From Deltaproteobacteria bacterium (GTDB taxonomy: Bacteria; UBA10199; JACPAL01; GCA-016699445), in contig CP064976.1 in the NCBI GenBank assembly GCA_016699445.1, positions 2,418,001-2,482,000 of the forward strand: a stretch of 64,000 nt of DNA, read 5' to 3'. Below, piece by piece: positions 35,469 through 43,261 of this stretch. The notes under the pieces are model-generated. The model worked only from the letters and a program-made list of their open reading frames with translations, had not been told where the DNA came from and did no database searches. Positions within the stretch are counted from its first letter, which is position 1. Every line of letters starts with the position of its first letter. The position numbers and the translations under genes were made by a program.

Positions 35469-36932
35469 AATCTTTAAGTACAGTTTTGTGTCTTTTGATG
35501 ATGTCTGCAACGCTACACGCCGATTCTTCACGCTGGTCTGAAAATGTAAAAGAAATCACGTTAAAAAATGGGATGCATGTCATTATGTACCCTCGTGGTG
35601 AAGCTCCGATTTTTTCGGCATACATTCGGGTCAAAGCGGGTGGAATGGATGAGGATACTGGAAAAACAGGCCTCGCACATTTTTTAGAACACATGGCTTT
35701 TAAAGGAACAATGACGATTGGAACACGAGATTATAAAAAAGAAAAACCATTGCTCGATGAAATTGAAAAAAGAGCTTTGGAATTAGCTCACGAAGAATCG
35801 TTGGAAAAGCCGGATGTGAAAAAAATCTCTTTTCTCAAATCCGAAATGGAAAGACTGCATAAAGAAGAAGCCAAATACATTGTCAAAGAAGAAGTATCGA
35901 AGATCATGTTGGATCATGGGGGGTGGACTATAATGCAACCACCTCTAAAGACATGACGAGCTATTTTGTCAATTTGCCGAGCGATCAATTTTCTTTTGGG
36001 CTGAGTTTGAATCTGCGAGAATTTTTAAGCCAGTCTTTCGTGAATTTTATCAAGAACGTGATGTGGTCATGGAAGAGCGTCGCATGCGTGTGGAAGATGA
36101 TCCTGATGGAAAGCTCTATGAGACTTTTTTGCAAACAGCTTTTGAAAAAAGTCCTTACCGCTGGCCCACTATTGGAAGCTGGAAAGATATCAAGTCTCTG
36201 ACCCGAACAGATTTGGAGAAATTTTGGAAGACTTATTACCAACCTTCTAATGTTGTTTTGGCTTTAGTAGGTAAGTTGGACCCACAAAAAATGATTCCCA
36301 TTTTGGAAAAAACATTTGGAAAAATTGAGGGCAATGCTGTTTCCGAAACTCATTATGCAGAAGAGCCTCCTCAGGAAAAACCTCGTCGTGTCGCGATCTC
36401 TTTTAAAGCCCAGCCTCGTTTTATGGTGGGATATCATAAGCCCACACTACCTGCCGATGAAGATTATGTTTTTGATATTATACAGCAGATTCTTTTGGAT
36501 GGTCGTACATCGCGCCTTTATAAGTGGCTGGTACTAGAAACACAGATTGCATCGAGTGTTCATGGAGGTGGTGGGACTCCAGGATCTCGTTTGGCTCATC
36601 TTTTTACCATTGATGTGGATTTGCGGGATGGAAAAACGACGGATCAGGCGATGAAAATTATCCGTGCTGAGCTTGCCAAGCTTGCCAAAGATGGTGTGTC
36701 GGAAAAAGAGTTGGAAAAAACAAAAAATTCTCTCTCGATGGGTTTTGTGAATCGTTTGAGAAGCAATGAAGGTTTAGCGGAAGATTTGTCCCACTTTCAG
36801 GTGATTGCTGGAAGTTGGAAATATTTGGCTACCTATCTGGATAAAATTTCAAAATTTAATTCTGATGATGTGAAGAGAGTTGCGGCTCAGTATTTGATTC
36901 AAAATAACGAAACGATTGCGGAGATCAAATGA
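35459..36932 (+). CDS. M16 zinc peptidase, catalytic subunit, two apparent frameshifts
   Basis: This is an exported zinc metallopeptidase of family M16. It has a signal peptide (MSLKSLSTVLCLLMMSATLHA) and the inverted zinc motif HFLEH followed by the usual downstream glutamate region. Two breaks occur: a six-G run (35918-35923), where one more base gives LDHGGVDYNATTSKDMTSYF, and a four-T run (35994-35997), where one more base gives FSFWAEFESARIFKPVFREF and EERRMRVEDDP. The corrected length is 491 residues. Its end overlaps the start of the second M16 gene by 4 nt. The order catalytic then non-catalytic is typical of heterodimeric bacterial M16 pairs. Confidence 0.9.
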
Positions 36933-38340
36933 AAATGAAGCTCGCAGCTCGCAGCTCAAGGCTCGCAGCCTTTTTGGTTGTATGTTTTATCAGTATGACT
37001 GGATTTGCTAAAAGCAAAACTCTGTTTGTCCCTCAAAAACCCCAACATGTTGTGCTGAAAAATGGGATTGAGATTTATTTTATCGAGGATCACGAGCTGC
37101 CAGTTTTGGATCTAATGTTTTATGTGCGCGGTGGTAGTGTTTATGATCCTGTGGGTAAAGAAGGTTTGTCTGGGGTGATGATGCAGTCTTTGAGATTGGG
37201 TGGTACACAGGATCTGAAAGCTGAAGATGTAGAGGAAAAAATTGAAGATGTCGCGGGTACTTTAGAAATGGGTGCTCAACCTGAATATTTTTCGGGTACT
37301 TTGTCTCTCCTTAAAAAAGATAGTGATTTGGGTTTGGATATTTTGTTTTCACTTTTACAAAAACCACGTTTTCAATCAGATCGTTTTCAACTGGTAAAAT
37401 CTCATGCTCTTGAAGCTCTTGAACGTGAGACTGAAGAGCCATTTTCTTATACTAATAAAGAGTTTTCTAAAATGGTGTATCAAAATGACCTTCACCCTAA
37501 CCAACCTGTCAATACGTGGGGACGTTTTCCCTCCAAAGAGACGTTACAATCCATTTCTCTGGAAGATGTGAAAGCTTATTTTGGAAAAATGTTGGGGCCT
37601 GATCGTTTGGTGTTGGCAGTATCTGGAGATATTTCTAAAGACGAGTTGGTTCAAAAAATCGAGTCTCGCACACAATCCTGGTCTCGTTGTGCGACGTCTC
37701 TGCCTCCAATAGATTTGGTAAAGCCAGAGCAAAAACCTCGAGAAAAAATTCTCACACGCCCAGGTCTGACTCAATCGACTATTTTTTTAGGACATCTGGG
37801 AACATCACGCGACAATCCAGATAAATTTGCCATTCAAGTGATGAATTTTCTTTTGGGTGGTGGAGGCGCTCTCAACTCACGCATGGGAGAGGAGATTCGT
37901 TCCAATGCGGGTAAAGCTTACGTGGTTTATAGTGATTTTGGTTTTGGTAAAGATAAAGGTGTGTTTCGTCTGATTGCACAGACAGCACTGGCCAATACCG
38001 ATTGGGTGGTCAAAAAATTCGAGAAATGGTGACAGACTTTGCGCAAGGAACAAAGGCTGGTTTAGCGACTTCTGAAGAAGTTGAAAGAGCCAAACAAGGT
38101 CCTTTGCGTTCTTTGATGTTTGATTTTGAAACTCGTTTTTCTCAGGTGAAAGAACAGGCGCGGTTTGCATTGCTTGGCTATCCCGACAACTACATCGAGA
38201 CTTTTCAGAAAAAAATCAATGAGGTGAGTGTCACCGATGTCAATCGAGTTGCTCAAAAATACCTCAAACCTGAAGAGCTTTCGACATTGATTATGACGGA
38301 TTCTAATCTCAAGCCAGTTGTTATTGATGATAAGAGGTGA
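36929..38340 (+). CDS. M16 peptidase-like protein, non-catalytic partner, one apparent frameshift
   Basis: The product has a signal peptide (about 28 residues, FLVVCFISMTGFAKS) and M16 folds. At the position of the zinc motif it reads GKEGLSGVMMQSLRLGG, so the HxxEH residues are absent and it is probably the inactive subunit of a heterodimer with the preceding gene. A six-A run (38012-38017) is one base short; correction gives WVVKKIREMVTDFAQG and continues to 38340. The corrected length is 470 residues. Translation is probably coupled to the upstream gene (ATGA overlap). Confidence 0.88.
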
Positions 38341-38343
38341 TTG

Positions 38344-38373
38344 TTGACTTTCTACCGGGAATCCCGGTATATT
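38344..38373 (+). promoter_or_regulatory. Promoter with a palindrome in the spacer
   Basis: TTGACT (38344-38349) and TATATT (38368-38373) are separated by 18 nt and form a good sigma70-type promoter for the ATPase/STAS-like pair. A perfect 17-bp palindrome, TACCGGGAATCCCGGTA (38353-38369), occupies the spacer and touches the -10 box, a classical repressor-operator position. Confidence 0.65.
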
Positions 38374-38376
38374 AGT

Positions 38377-38399
38377 TACTCCCAGGAATCCCGGGAGTA
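38377..38399 (+). promoter_or_regulatory. Second palindrome covering the ribosome-binding site
   Basis: TACTCCCAGGA (38377-38387) and TCCCGGGAGTA (38389-38399) are 11-bp arms with one mismatch around a central A. The core GGAATCCCGG is shared with the palindrome at 38353-38369. The GGGAG at 38393-38397 is also the likely Shine-Dalgarno site of the ATG at 38402, so this could act as a second operator or as an RNA hairpin that hides the ribosome-binding site. Confidence 0.55.
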
Positions 38400-38401
38400 A
38401 T

Positions 38402-39361
38402 ATGAAGATATATCTTCCGAATAGTGCTTTTTTGGGCAATTTAGACCCTTTTATTAAGGGTTTTGATCCATCTTTCCCGGATTTTTTGGAGATTACGGCT
38501 AATAACAAATGGATTTCTGTACATCCTGTTGTTCTGTCGATGATTGCTGCTCTAGGGCTGAAGCTCTCTCCTGAAAATATTAGATGCCAAAAACTTGAAG
38601 CTCGATCTCGTCATTATCTCGTTCGAATGGGTTTGTTTAAAATTTTGAATATTGTTTCAGATATTCAAGTCATTGAACATGAACCTGCTGGCAGATTTAT
38701 TCCTGTGACTTCGATCAAAACATCCCAAGAGCTTTCAATATTTATTACAGAAATGATCCCTTTGCTTCATCTGGAAGCTGAGCAGGCAAAAACGATTGGT
38801 TATATTGTCAGTGAGTTGGTTAGAAACGTGATTGAGCATGCAGAGTCTGATCAGGGTGCCATCATTTGTGCTCAATATTATCAGAAAAGTAATTCTATCC
38901 GCATCGGGATTACCGACACGGGTTTAGGAATCAAAAAAACAATCAGTCACTCTTATCCTGTCCCGACGGATTTGGAAGCGATTCGCTTAGCATTGACGCC
39001 GGGAATTACAGGAACAACACGCAAAGAAGGTGGTACGGAGCAGAATGCCGGAGCCGGCCTTTTTTTTATTAAATCCATTGCCAATGTGAATAGGGATTTT
39101 TTTGTCATCTATAGTGGTGATAGTCTTTACAAACTTCTTAAGAAGAAAGGCTCTCGTATTCATTTAAACATCGATCCTTTTAAAGATCGTCATGCATCCT
39201 GTGAAAACCTTCCTTATTGGCAGGGAACTGTTGTTGGTGTTGATATTACCTTGGATCAAACAGAAGCTTTCACCTCTTTGTTACAAGCGATTCGAAAAAC
39301 TTACAGTACTGCCGTGCGAGAGCGACAAAAAGCACGGTATAAAAAGGCACGGTTTATATGA
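38402..39361 (+). CDS. GHKL-type ATP-binding protein paired with a STAS-like protein
   Basis: The 319-residue product has an unrecognised N-terminal part (about 1-120) and a C-terminal GHKL ATPase domain: N-box ELVRNVIEHAES, G1 ITDTGLGIKK and G2 QNAGAGLFFIKS. There is no phospho-acceptor His domain and no membrane segment, so it resembles anti-sigma/SpoIIAB-like serine kinases or stand-alone ATPases more than classical sensor kinases. The STAS-like gene begins before its stop (4-nt overlap), which suggests that the two proteins act on each other, as in partner-switching modules; that is an inference. The gene is controlled by the double-palindrome promoter just upstream. Confidence 0.75.
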   Translation: MKIYLPNSAFLGNLDPFIKGFDPSFPDFLEITANNKWISVHPVVLSMIAALGLKLSPENIRCQKLEARSRHYLVRMGLFKILNIVSDIQVIEHEPAGRFIPVTSIKTSQELSIFITEMIPLLHLEAEQAKTIGYIVSELVRNVIEHAESDQGAIICAQYYQKSNSIRIGITDTGLGIKKTISHSYPVPTDLEAIRLALTPGITGTTRKEGGTEQNAGAGLFFIKSIANVNRDFFVIYSGDSLYKLLKKKGSRIHLNIDPFKDRHASCENLPYWQGTVVGVDITLDQTEAFTSLLQAIRKTYSTAVRERQKARYKKARFI

Positions 39362-39669
39362 AAGTGATAAAAATATTTGAAAGGGCGGGCGTATTTTCTG
39401 AAAATAAAGATGTAGCTCAAGAGATACGTCTTAAGGAAATTATTCCTGCTTTCGAATCGCAAGAGGAAGTGGTTTTGGATTTTGAAGGTGTCGATGCGGC
39501 CACTCAGTCGTTCATACATGCCTTGATAAGTGATGTGATGAGAAAATATGGTATCGATTCTTTAGATAGGCTTGCCTTCAAATCATGCAATGAAACGGTA
39601 AAAGCGATTATCAATATTGTCGTTGATTACATGCAAGAAGGTATGGGGATTAAAACATCGGAAGATTAA
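39358..39669 (+). CDS. STAS-like (DUF4325-type) protein
   Basis: The 103-residue product reads VVLDFEGVDAATQSFIHALI in its centre, the pattern of the STAS-like DUF4325 family (beta strand, then helix carrying the conserved F-G/E-V-xxATxSF motif). It is cytosolic and begins inside the end of the ATPase gene (ATGA overlap). By analogy with anti-sigma-factor antagonists it may be regulated by phosphorylation or by binding of the ATPase, but no sigma factor or phosphatase gene is adjacent. The function of DUF4325 proteins is not established to my knowledge. Confidence 0.72.
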   Translation: MKVIKIFERAGVFSENKDVAQEIRLKEIIPAFESQEEVVLDFEGVDAATQSFIHALISDVMRKYGIDSLDRLAFKSCNETVKAIINIVVDYMQEGMGIKTSED

Positions 39670-39719
39670 AGGGTAATTTTCTTGCGAAACTTGAGTGCAG
39701 TGATTACCTCGCCAATCCT

Positions 39720-41504
39720 ATGTCACTTAAGAATATTTCACTAAAACAAAAGCTGCGTCAGGCCCTTGAAAAGGCTGCTCAAGATTATCAACCACTTCCA
39801 TCTTTTGAAATCGAACGCGCCAAGATCCGCGCTCATGGCGAATTGGCGACTAATCTCGCGATGATTCTGGCGCGTCAGCAGAGCGTGGGTGAGAACAAGA
39901 AAAATCCTCAAACGATTGCTCAAGATATAATTTCAAAGCTCAATGATCAAAATCTCGACTGGATGGAATCCATTTCTGTTGCGGGTGGTGGCTTTTTGAA
40001 TTTTGTCATCAAGCCCTCAGCGTGGCAGGAAGAATTGAAGACTATTTTGGAATCTGGAGAGGATTTTGGAAAGTCTGATGAGGGGCAGGGGAAGAGTATC
40101 AATATTGAATTCGTCAGCGCCAATCCTACAGGGCCTATTCATATTGGCAATGCACGGGGTGGGCCTTTGGGCGATGCTTTGGCGTCTCTTTTAAAAACGA
40201 TCGGCTATGATGTGACCAAAGAATATTATGTGAATGATGTGGGTGGTCAGATTGATCGTTTGGGAGAGAGTATACTCTATTGGATTGATGAGAAGGATAA
40301 TCCCGAAGCTCCAGGGCCTGCGAAGGATTCTAATTGTTATCAAGGTGAGTACGTGAAGGAGCTTGCTCAGATTGCTTTAAGAGAATTGGGAGAGAAAATA
40401 TCGGACATGGTGAGCGAAGTCGAACCATCGAGTGATCCTTCGACAGGCTCAGGATGTCCGGCCTCTTTAATTAAAGTATTAGGAAAATTTGGGATCAAAA
40501 CTCTTTTGAAACAAATCAAAGATGATTGTGATCTAATGGGAATTACGTTTGATTCTTGGGTGAATGAAAAAGAAATTTTGGGTTCTGGAAAAACAGAAGC
40601 GATCTTAAAGGCCTTGATTGAAAAAAATGTGACTAAAAAACACGAAGGGGCTTTGTGGCTGGCTGACGCTTCCAATGAACTTCTCAATGACCGTGAATGT
40701 GTTTTGGAAAAATCAGATGGAAGACCGACGTATTTTGCAAACGACATCGCTTACCATGTCGAGAAATACAAAAAAGGTTATGATCGATTAATCAATGTGT
40801 GGGGATCAAATCATCATGGTCATGTGCCTCGTGTGAAGGCGGCTGTTCAAAGCTTGGGTTATGATCCTGAAAAAATCGAAACGGTTTTATATCAATATGT
40901 CCGTGTGAAACGTGGTAATGACGCCGTCAAAATGTCCAAGCGTGGGGGCAATTTTGTTTTGGCGCGTGAAGTTTTGGATGAAGTGGGTCGTGATGCCTTC
41001 CGATTTTTTCTTTTGATGCGTGCGCCCGAATCTCATCTGGATTTTGATTTGGAATTGGCCAAAAGTCAGTCTCAGGAAAATCCGGTGTATTATGTGCAAT
41101 ATGCGCATGCGCGGTTGTGTTCGATTATGAAGAAGGCCGCCCAACAATTCAAAGAACAAGGCATCGAACTTAAAGATCATGAAATTCCGGATTTAAAATC
41201 TCTCAATCTTCCAGAAGAGCTCGAAATGATCCGTGTCTTGCTTGAATATCCCGAAGAAATTTTGCGTGCGGCTAAAAAACTCGAACCTCATCGGATATCT
41301 TTTTATATATTGGAAGTCGCAAAAATGTTTCAGTCGTACTATAGCAAAGCCAAAACAGATGATCGTTACCGAGTTTTGTCGGGCTCTATTGACAGTGTAA
41401 AAGCAAAACTGTACTTTTGCCGCTCCATTCAGCACACACTGGCCTCGGGTTTAAAATTGTTGGGGATTACAGCTCCAACAGAAATGCATCATGAAGAATC
41501 ATGA
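39720..41504 (+). CDS. argS: Arginyl-tRNA synthetase with an in-frame palindromic insertion
   Basis: ArgS charges tRNA-Arg. The 594-residue product has the N-terminal Add-1-like domain (about 1-110), the HIGH-type motif GPIHIGNARGGPLGD, the KMSKS-type sequence VKMSKRGGNFVLA and the C-terminal anticodon-binding domain. The frame is intact throughout. At 40403-40461 an imperfect palindrome adds about 19-20 residues (SEVEPSSDPSTGSGCP) without changing the frame; it lies in the middle of the protein before KVLGKFGIKTLLKQIKDD. The insert has a base composition and sequence unlike the surrounding gene. Confidence 0.95.
   Translation: MSLKNISLKQKLRQALEKAAQDYQPLPSFEIERAKIRAHGELATNLAMILARQQSVGENKKNPQTIAQDIISKLNDQNLDWMESISVAGGGFLNFVIKPSAWQEELKTILESGEDFGKSDEGQGKSINIEFVSANPTGPIHIGNARGGPLGDALASLLKTIGYDVTKEYYVNDVGGQIDRLGESILYWIDEKDNPEAPGPAKDSNCYQGEYVKELAQIALRELGEKISDMVSEVEPSSDPSTGSGCPASLIKVLGKFGIKTLLKQIKDDCDLMGITFDSWVNEKEILGSGKTEAILKALIEKNVTKKHEGALWLADASNELLNDRECVLEKSDGRPTYFANDIAYHVEKYKKGYDRLINVWGSNHHGHVPRVKAAVQSLGYDPEKIETVLYQYVRVKRGNDAVKMSKRGGNFVLAREVLDEVGRDAFRFFLLMRAPESHLDFDLELAKSQSQENPVYYVQYAHARLCSIMKKAAQQFKEQGIELKDHEIPDLKSLNLPEELEMIRVLLEYPEEILRAAKKLEPHRISFYILEVAKMFQSYYSKAKTDDRYRVLSGSIDSVKAKLYFCRSIQHTLASGLKLLGITAPTEMHHEES
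40403..40461. repeat. Palindromic dispersed repeat inside argS
   Basis: The element starts CGGACATGGTGAGCGAAGTC and ends TTCGACAGGCTCAGGATGTC plus CG; the two ends are inverted copies (CGGACAT/ATGTCCG, TGAGC/GCTCA, TCGAA/TTCGA). The TTCGACAGGCTCAGGATG core is the same as a short palindromic repeat commonly dispersed in environmental bacterial genomes, and in translation gives the familiar P-E-P-V-E-G peptide on the opposite strand. Its in-frame insertion in a housekeeping gene resembles palindromic elements described in Rickettsia. Confidence 0.75.
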
Positions 41505-41544
41505 AGAGATTTAAGACAGATAAATAAAAAAGCGGGGGCTTTTT

Positions 41545-42495
41545 ATGGATGAAATTGATCCTGTTTATAGTAGGGCAGAACCTATGAGTGATTATAAGAA
41601 AGATTTGGAAGATTATTTTTGTCGATTTACTTTTGGACAGTTTATCACACTGGTCCTTTTTGAAATTGTGACTTTGTTTTTTGTTTTTTATTTGGGGGCC
41701 AAGTACGGCAGTGATCTTGTTGGAAATGCCGATGTCGCTCGCAAGGAACCCCAAGTAGAAGATTCTCTGCTTCCTCAAGGTAAGAAAAGTGTGGATGAGA
41801 TTGTGGGGGACAAAGGTGGATCTTATACCTATCCTGAAGTGCTTTCAGGAAATTCTCGTGCGATCCGCATTAAGCCTTCAGGAGTGAGTAGTGCTGATTT
41901 AGAAAAACAAGCCTACCGTCGACAAGGAGGCCAGAATCCTGAGCCTGATCAAGCACCCATTCAAGTCCCCAGTAGTCGTGGCACTGTCGAAGAAGCTGTC
42001 AAAGAAGAGCCTGCACGTCCTGTGATTAAAGAAATTCCGGAAAAAACATTTCCCAAAACAGAACCTAAGGCTGAAGTTAAAATCGGATCTAAGACGACAG
42101 TCAAAACCCCGGGACAATTGACAGCTGAGGAAATTGAGAGAGAATCTCAAAAGATTCCTCAAAATGTCGCACCTGAAGAAACAGCCGATACCGAAGCTCA
42201 GCTTCCTGTCGCTGTAGCCAAGCCAGCCGGAGTGGAAAAACAAATCATCCCTTCAGGAAAATTTTCTATTCAAATGGGCTCATACCCAACCCATGAAGAA
42301 GCTCAGGCGGCATTAAAAGTTTGGAAGAAAAAGGGTTATTCCGCTTTCGTCAAAGAAGCCGACATCCCTGGCAAAGGCCTCTGGTACCGCGTGCGATTGG
42401 GAAGTTTCTCCAATAAAGATCAAGCCAAAGTCTTTTTGGATAAAATCAAAAAGAAAGAAAAGAAGACAGGGATTGTGGTGTCGAATAAGGGCTAA
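41545..42495 (+). CDS. SPOR-domain inner-membrane protein
   Basis: The 316-residue product has a cytoplasmic N-terminus, one transmembrane segment (about 31-51, FITLVLFEIVTLFFVFYLG), a long Pro/Glu/Lys-rich periplasmic linker (about 60-230) and a C-terminal SPOR domain (about 235-312: FSIQMGSYPTHEEAQAALKV ... WYRVRLGSFSNKDQA). SPOR domains bind denuded glycan strands at the division septum, so a DedD/FtsN-like role in division is likely. The start is ATG 41545 behind a GGGGG-type site; a second ATG lies 13 codons downstream. The last about 55 bp are duplicated at 43206-43261. Confidence 0.85.
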   Translation: MDEIDPVYSRAEPMSDYKKDLEDYFCRFTFGQFITLVLFEIVTLFFVFYLGAKYGSDLVGNADVARKEPQVEDSLLPQGKKSVDEIVGDKGGSYTYPEVLSGNSRAIRIKPSGVSSADLEKQAYRRQGGQNPEPDQAPIQVPSSRGTVEEAVKEEPARPVIKEIPEKTFPKTEPKAEVKIGSKTTVKTPGQLTAEEIERESQKIPQNVAPEETADTEAQLPVAVAKPAGVEKQIIPSGKFSIQMGSYPTHEEAQAALKVWKKKGYSAFVKEADIPGKGLWYRVRLGSFSNKDQAKVFLDKIKKKEKKTGIVVSNKG

Positions 42496-42505
42496 TAAAA
42501 GCCTA

Positions 42506-43165
42506 ATGGAACAATCTCCCACTATCTTAGATCAACAGACTTTCCAATACACGCGTCGTGAAGAGCTTGCCAATGCCATTACTCATGGATTGGGAATCAT
42601 CTTTGGTTTTTTTGTCCTAACAGACTTGTTGATGATTGCCTACGAGCGGGGGAGTTGGTTGAGGGCGAGCTGTTATTTTGTTTATGGCGTCTCTTTAATC
42701 ACCCTTTATTCAGCGTCGACGTTTTATCATTTGGCCAAGACAAAGAAGGTCAAGGACGCCTTAAAAAAACTGGACCATATCAGTATCTATTTCCTGATTG
42801 CCGGCTCCTACACACCGTTTCTTTTACTCAATGTGGGCGGCAGTTTCGGCTTCAAATTCTGCATCGGGATTTGGATCACGGCCCTTTTGGGTACTTTCGC
42901 TAAATTCAAGATATCGAACAAACGCATCAAACTGTCTGTCTTTTTCTACCTGATCATGGGCTGGGCTATCATGTTCGCATGGAATCACTTGGTTGCCGCC
43001 GTCCCATCCCCCATCATCAGTTGGCTCATCTATGGAGGCTGCTTTTACAGTTTCGGGACTTTATTCTACATCATGAAAAAAATGCCCCACCACCACATGA
43101 TCTGGCACCTTTTTGTCCTAAGCGGCAGTGTCTGCCACTACGTCTCAATTCGCTTGGCGGCTTAA
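42506..43165 (+). CDS. Hemolysin III / PAQR family membrane protein
   Basis: The 219-residue product has seven predicted membrane segments and the family motifs STFYHLAK and HHHMIWHLFVLSGSVCHY, whose His residues form the putative zinc site of the PAQR/hemolysin III superfamily. The start is the ATG at 42506, 10 nt after the SPOR gene stop; an earlier in-frame codon overlaps the SPOR gene. The name hemolysin is historical: most bacterial members have no proven pore activity and are often linked to membrane or fatty-acid homeostasis. Confidence 0.9.
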   Translation: MEQSPTILDQQTFQYTRREELANAITHGLGIIFGFFVLTDLLMIAYERGSWLRASCYFVYGVSLITLYSASTFYHLAKTKKVKDALKKLDHISIYFLIAGSYTPFLLLNVGGSFGFKFCIGIWITALLGTFAKFKISNKRIKLSVFFYLIMGWAIMFAWNHLVAAVPSPIISWLIYGGCFYSFGTLFYIMKKMPHHHMIWHLFVLSGSVCHYVSIRLAA

Positions 43166-43198
43166 TATTAATTCCAAACATAATTCAAAATAGGTAAC

Positions 43199-43261
43199 GC
43201 CACTCTCGATAAGATCAAGAAACAGGAAAAAAGTAGGATTATGGTGTCGAATAAGGGTTAG
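43199..43261 (+). pseudogene. Duplicated 3' fragment of the SPOR gene
   Basis: The frame reads ATLDKIKKQEKSRIMVSNKG then TAG, which parallels the end of the SPOR protein upstream (FLDKIKKKEKKTGIVVSNKG then TAA). Bases 43206-43261 match 42439-42495 at most positions, including GTGTCGAATAAGGG. It has no start codon and is a degenerate remnant of a tandem duplication or recombination that now flanks the hemolysin III gene. It overlaps the 3' end of the converging gene. Confidence 0.7.
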
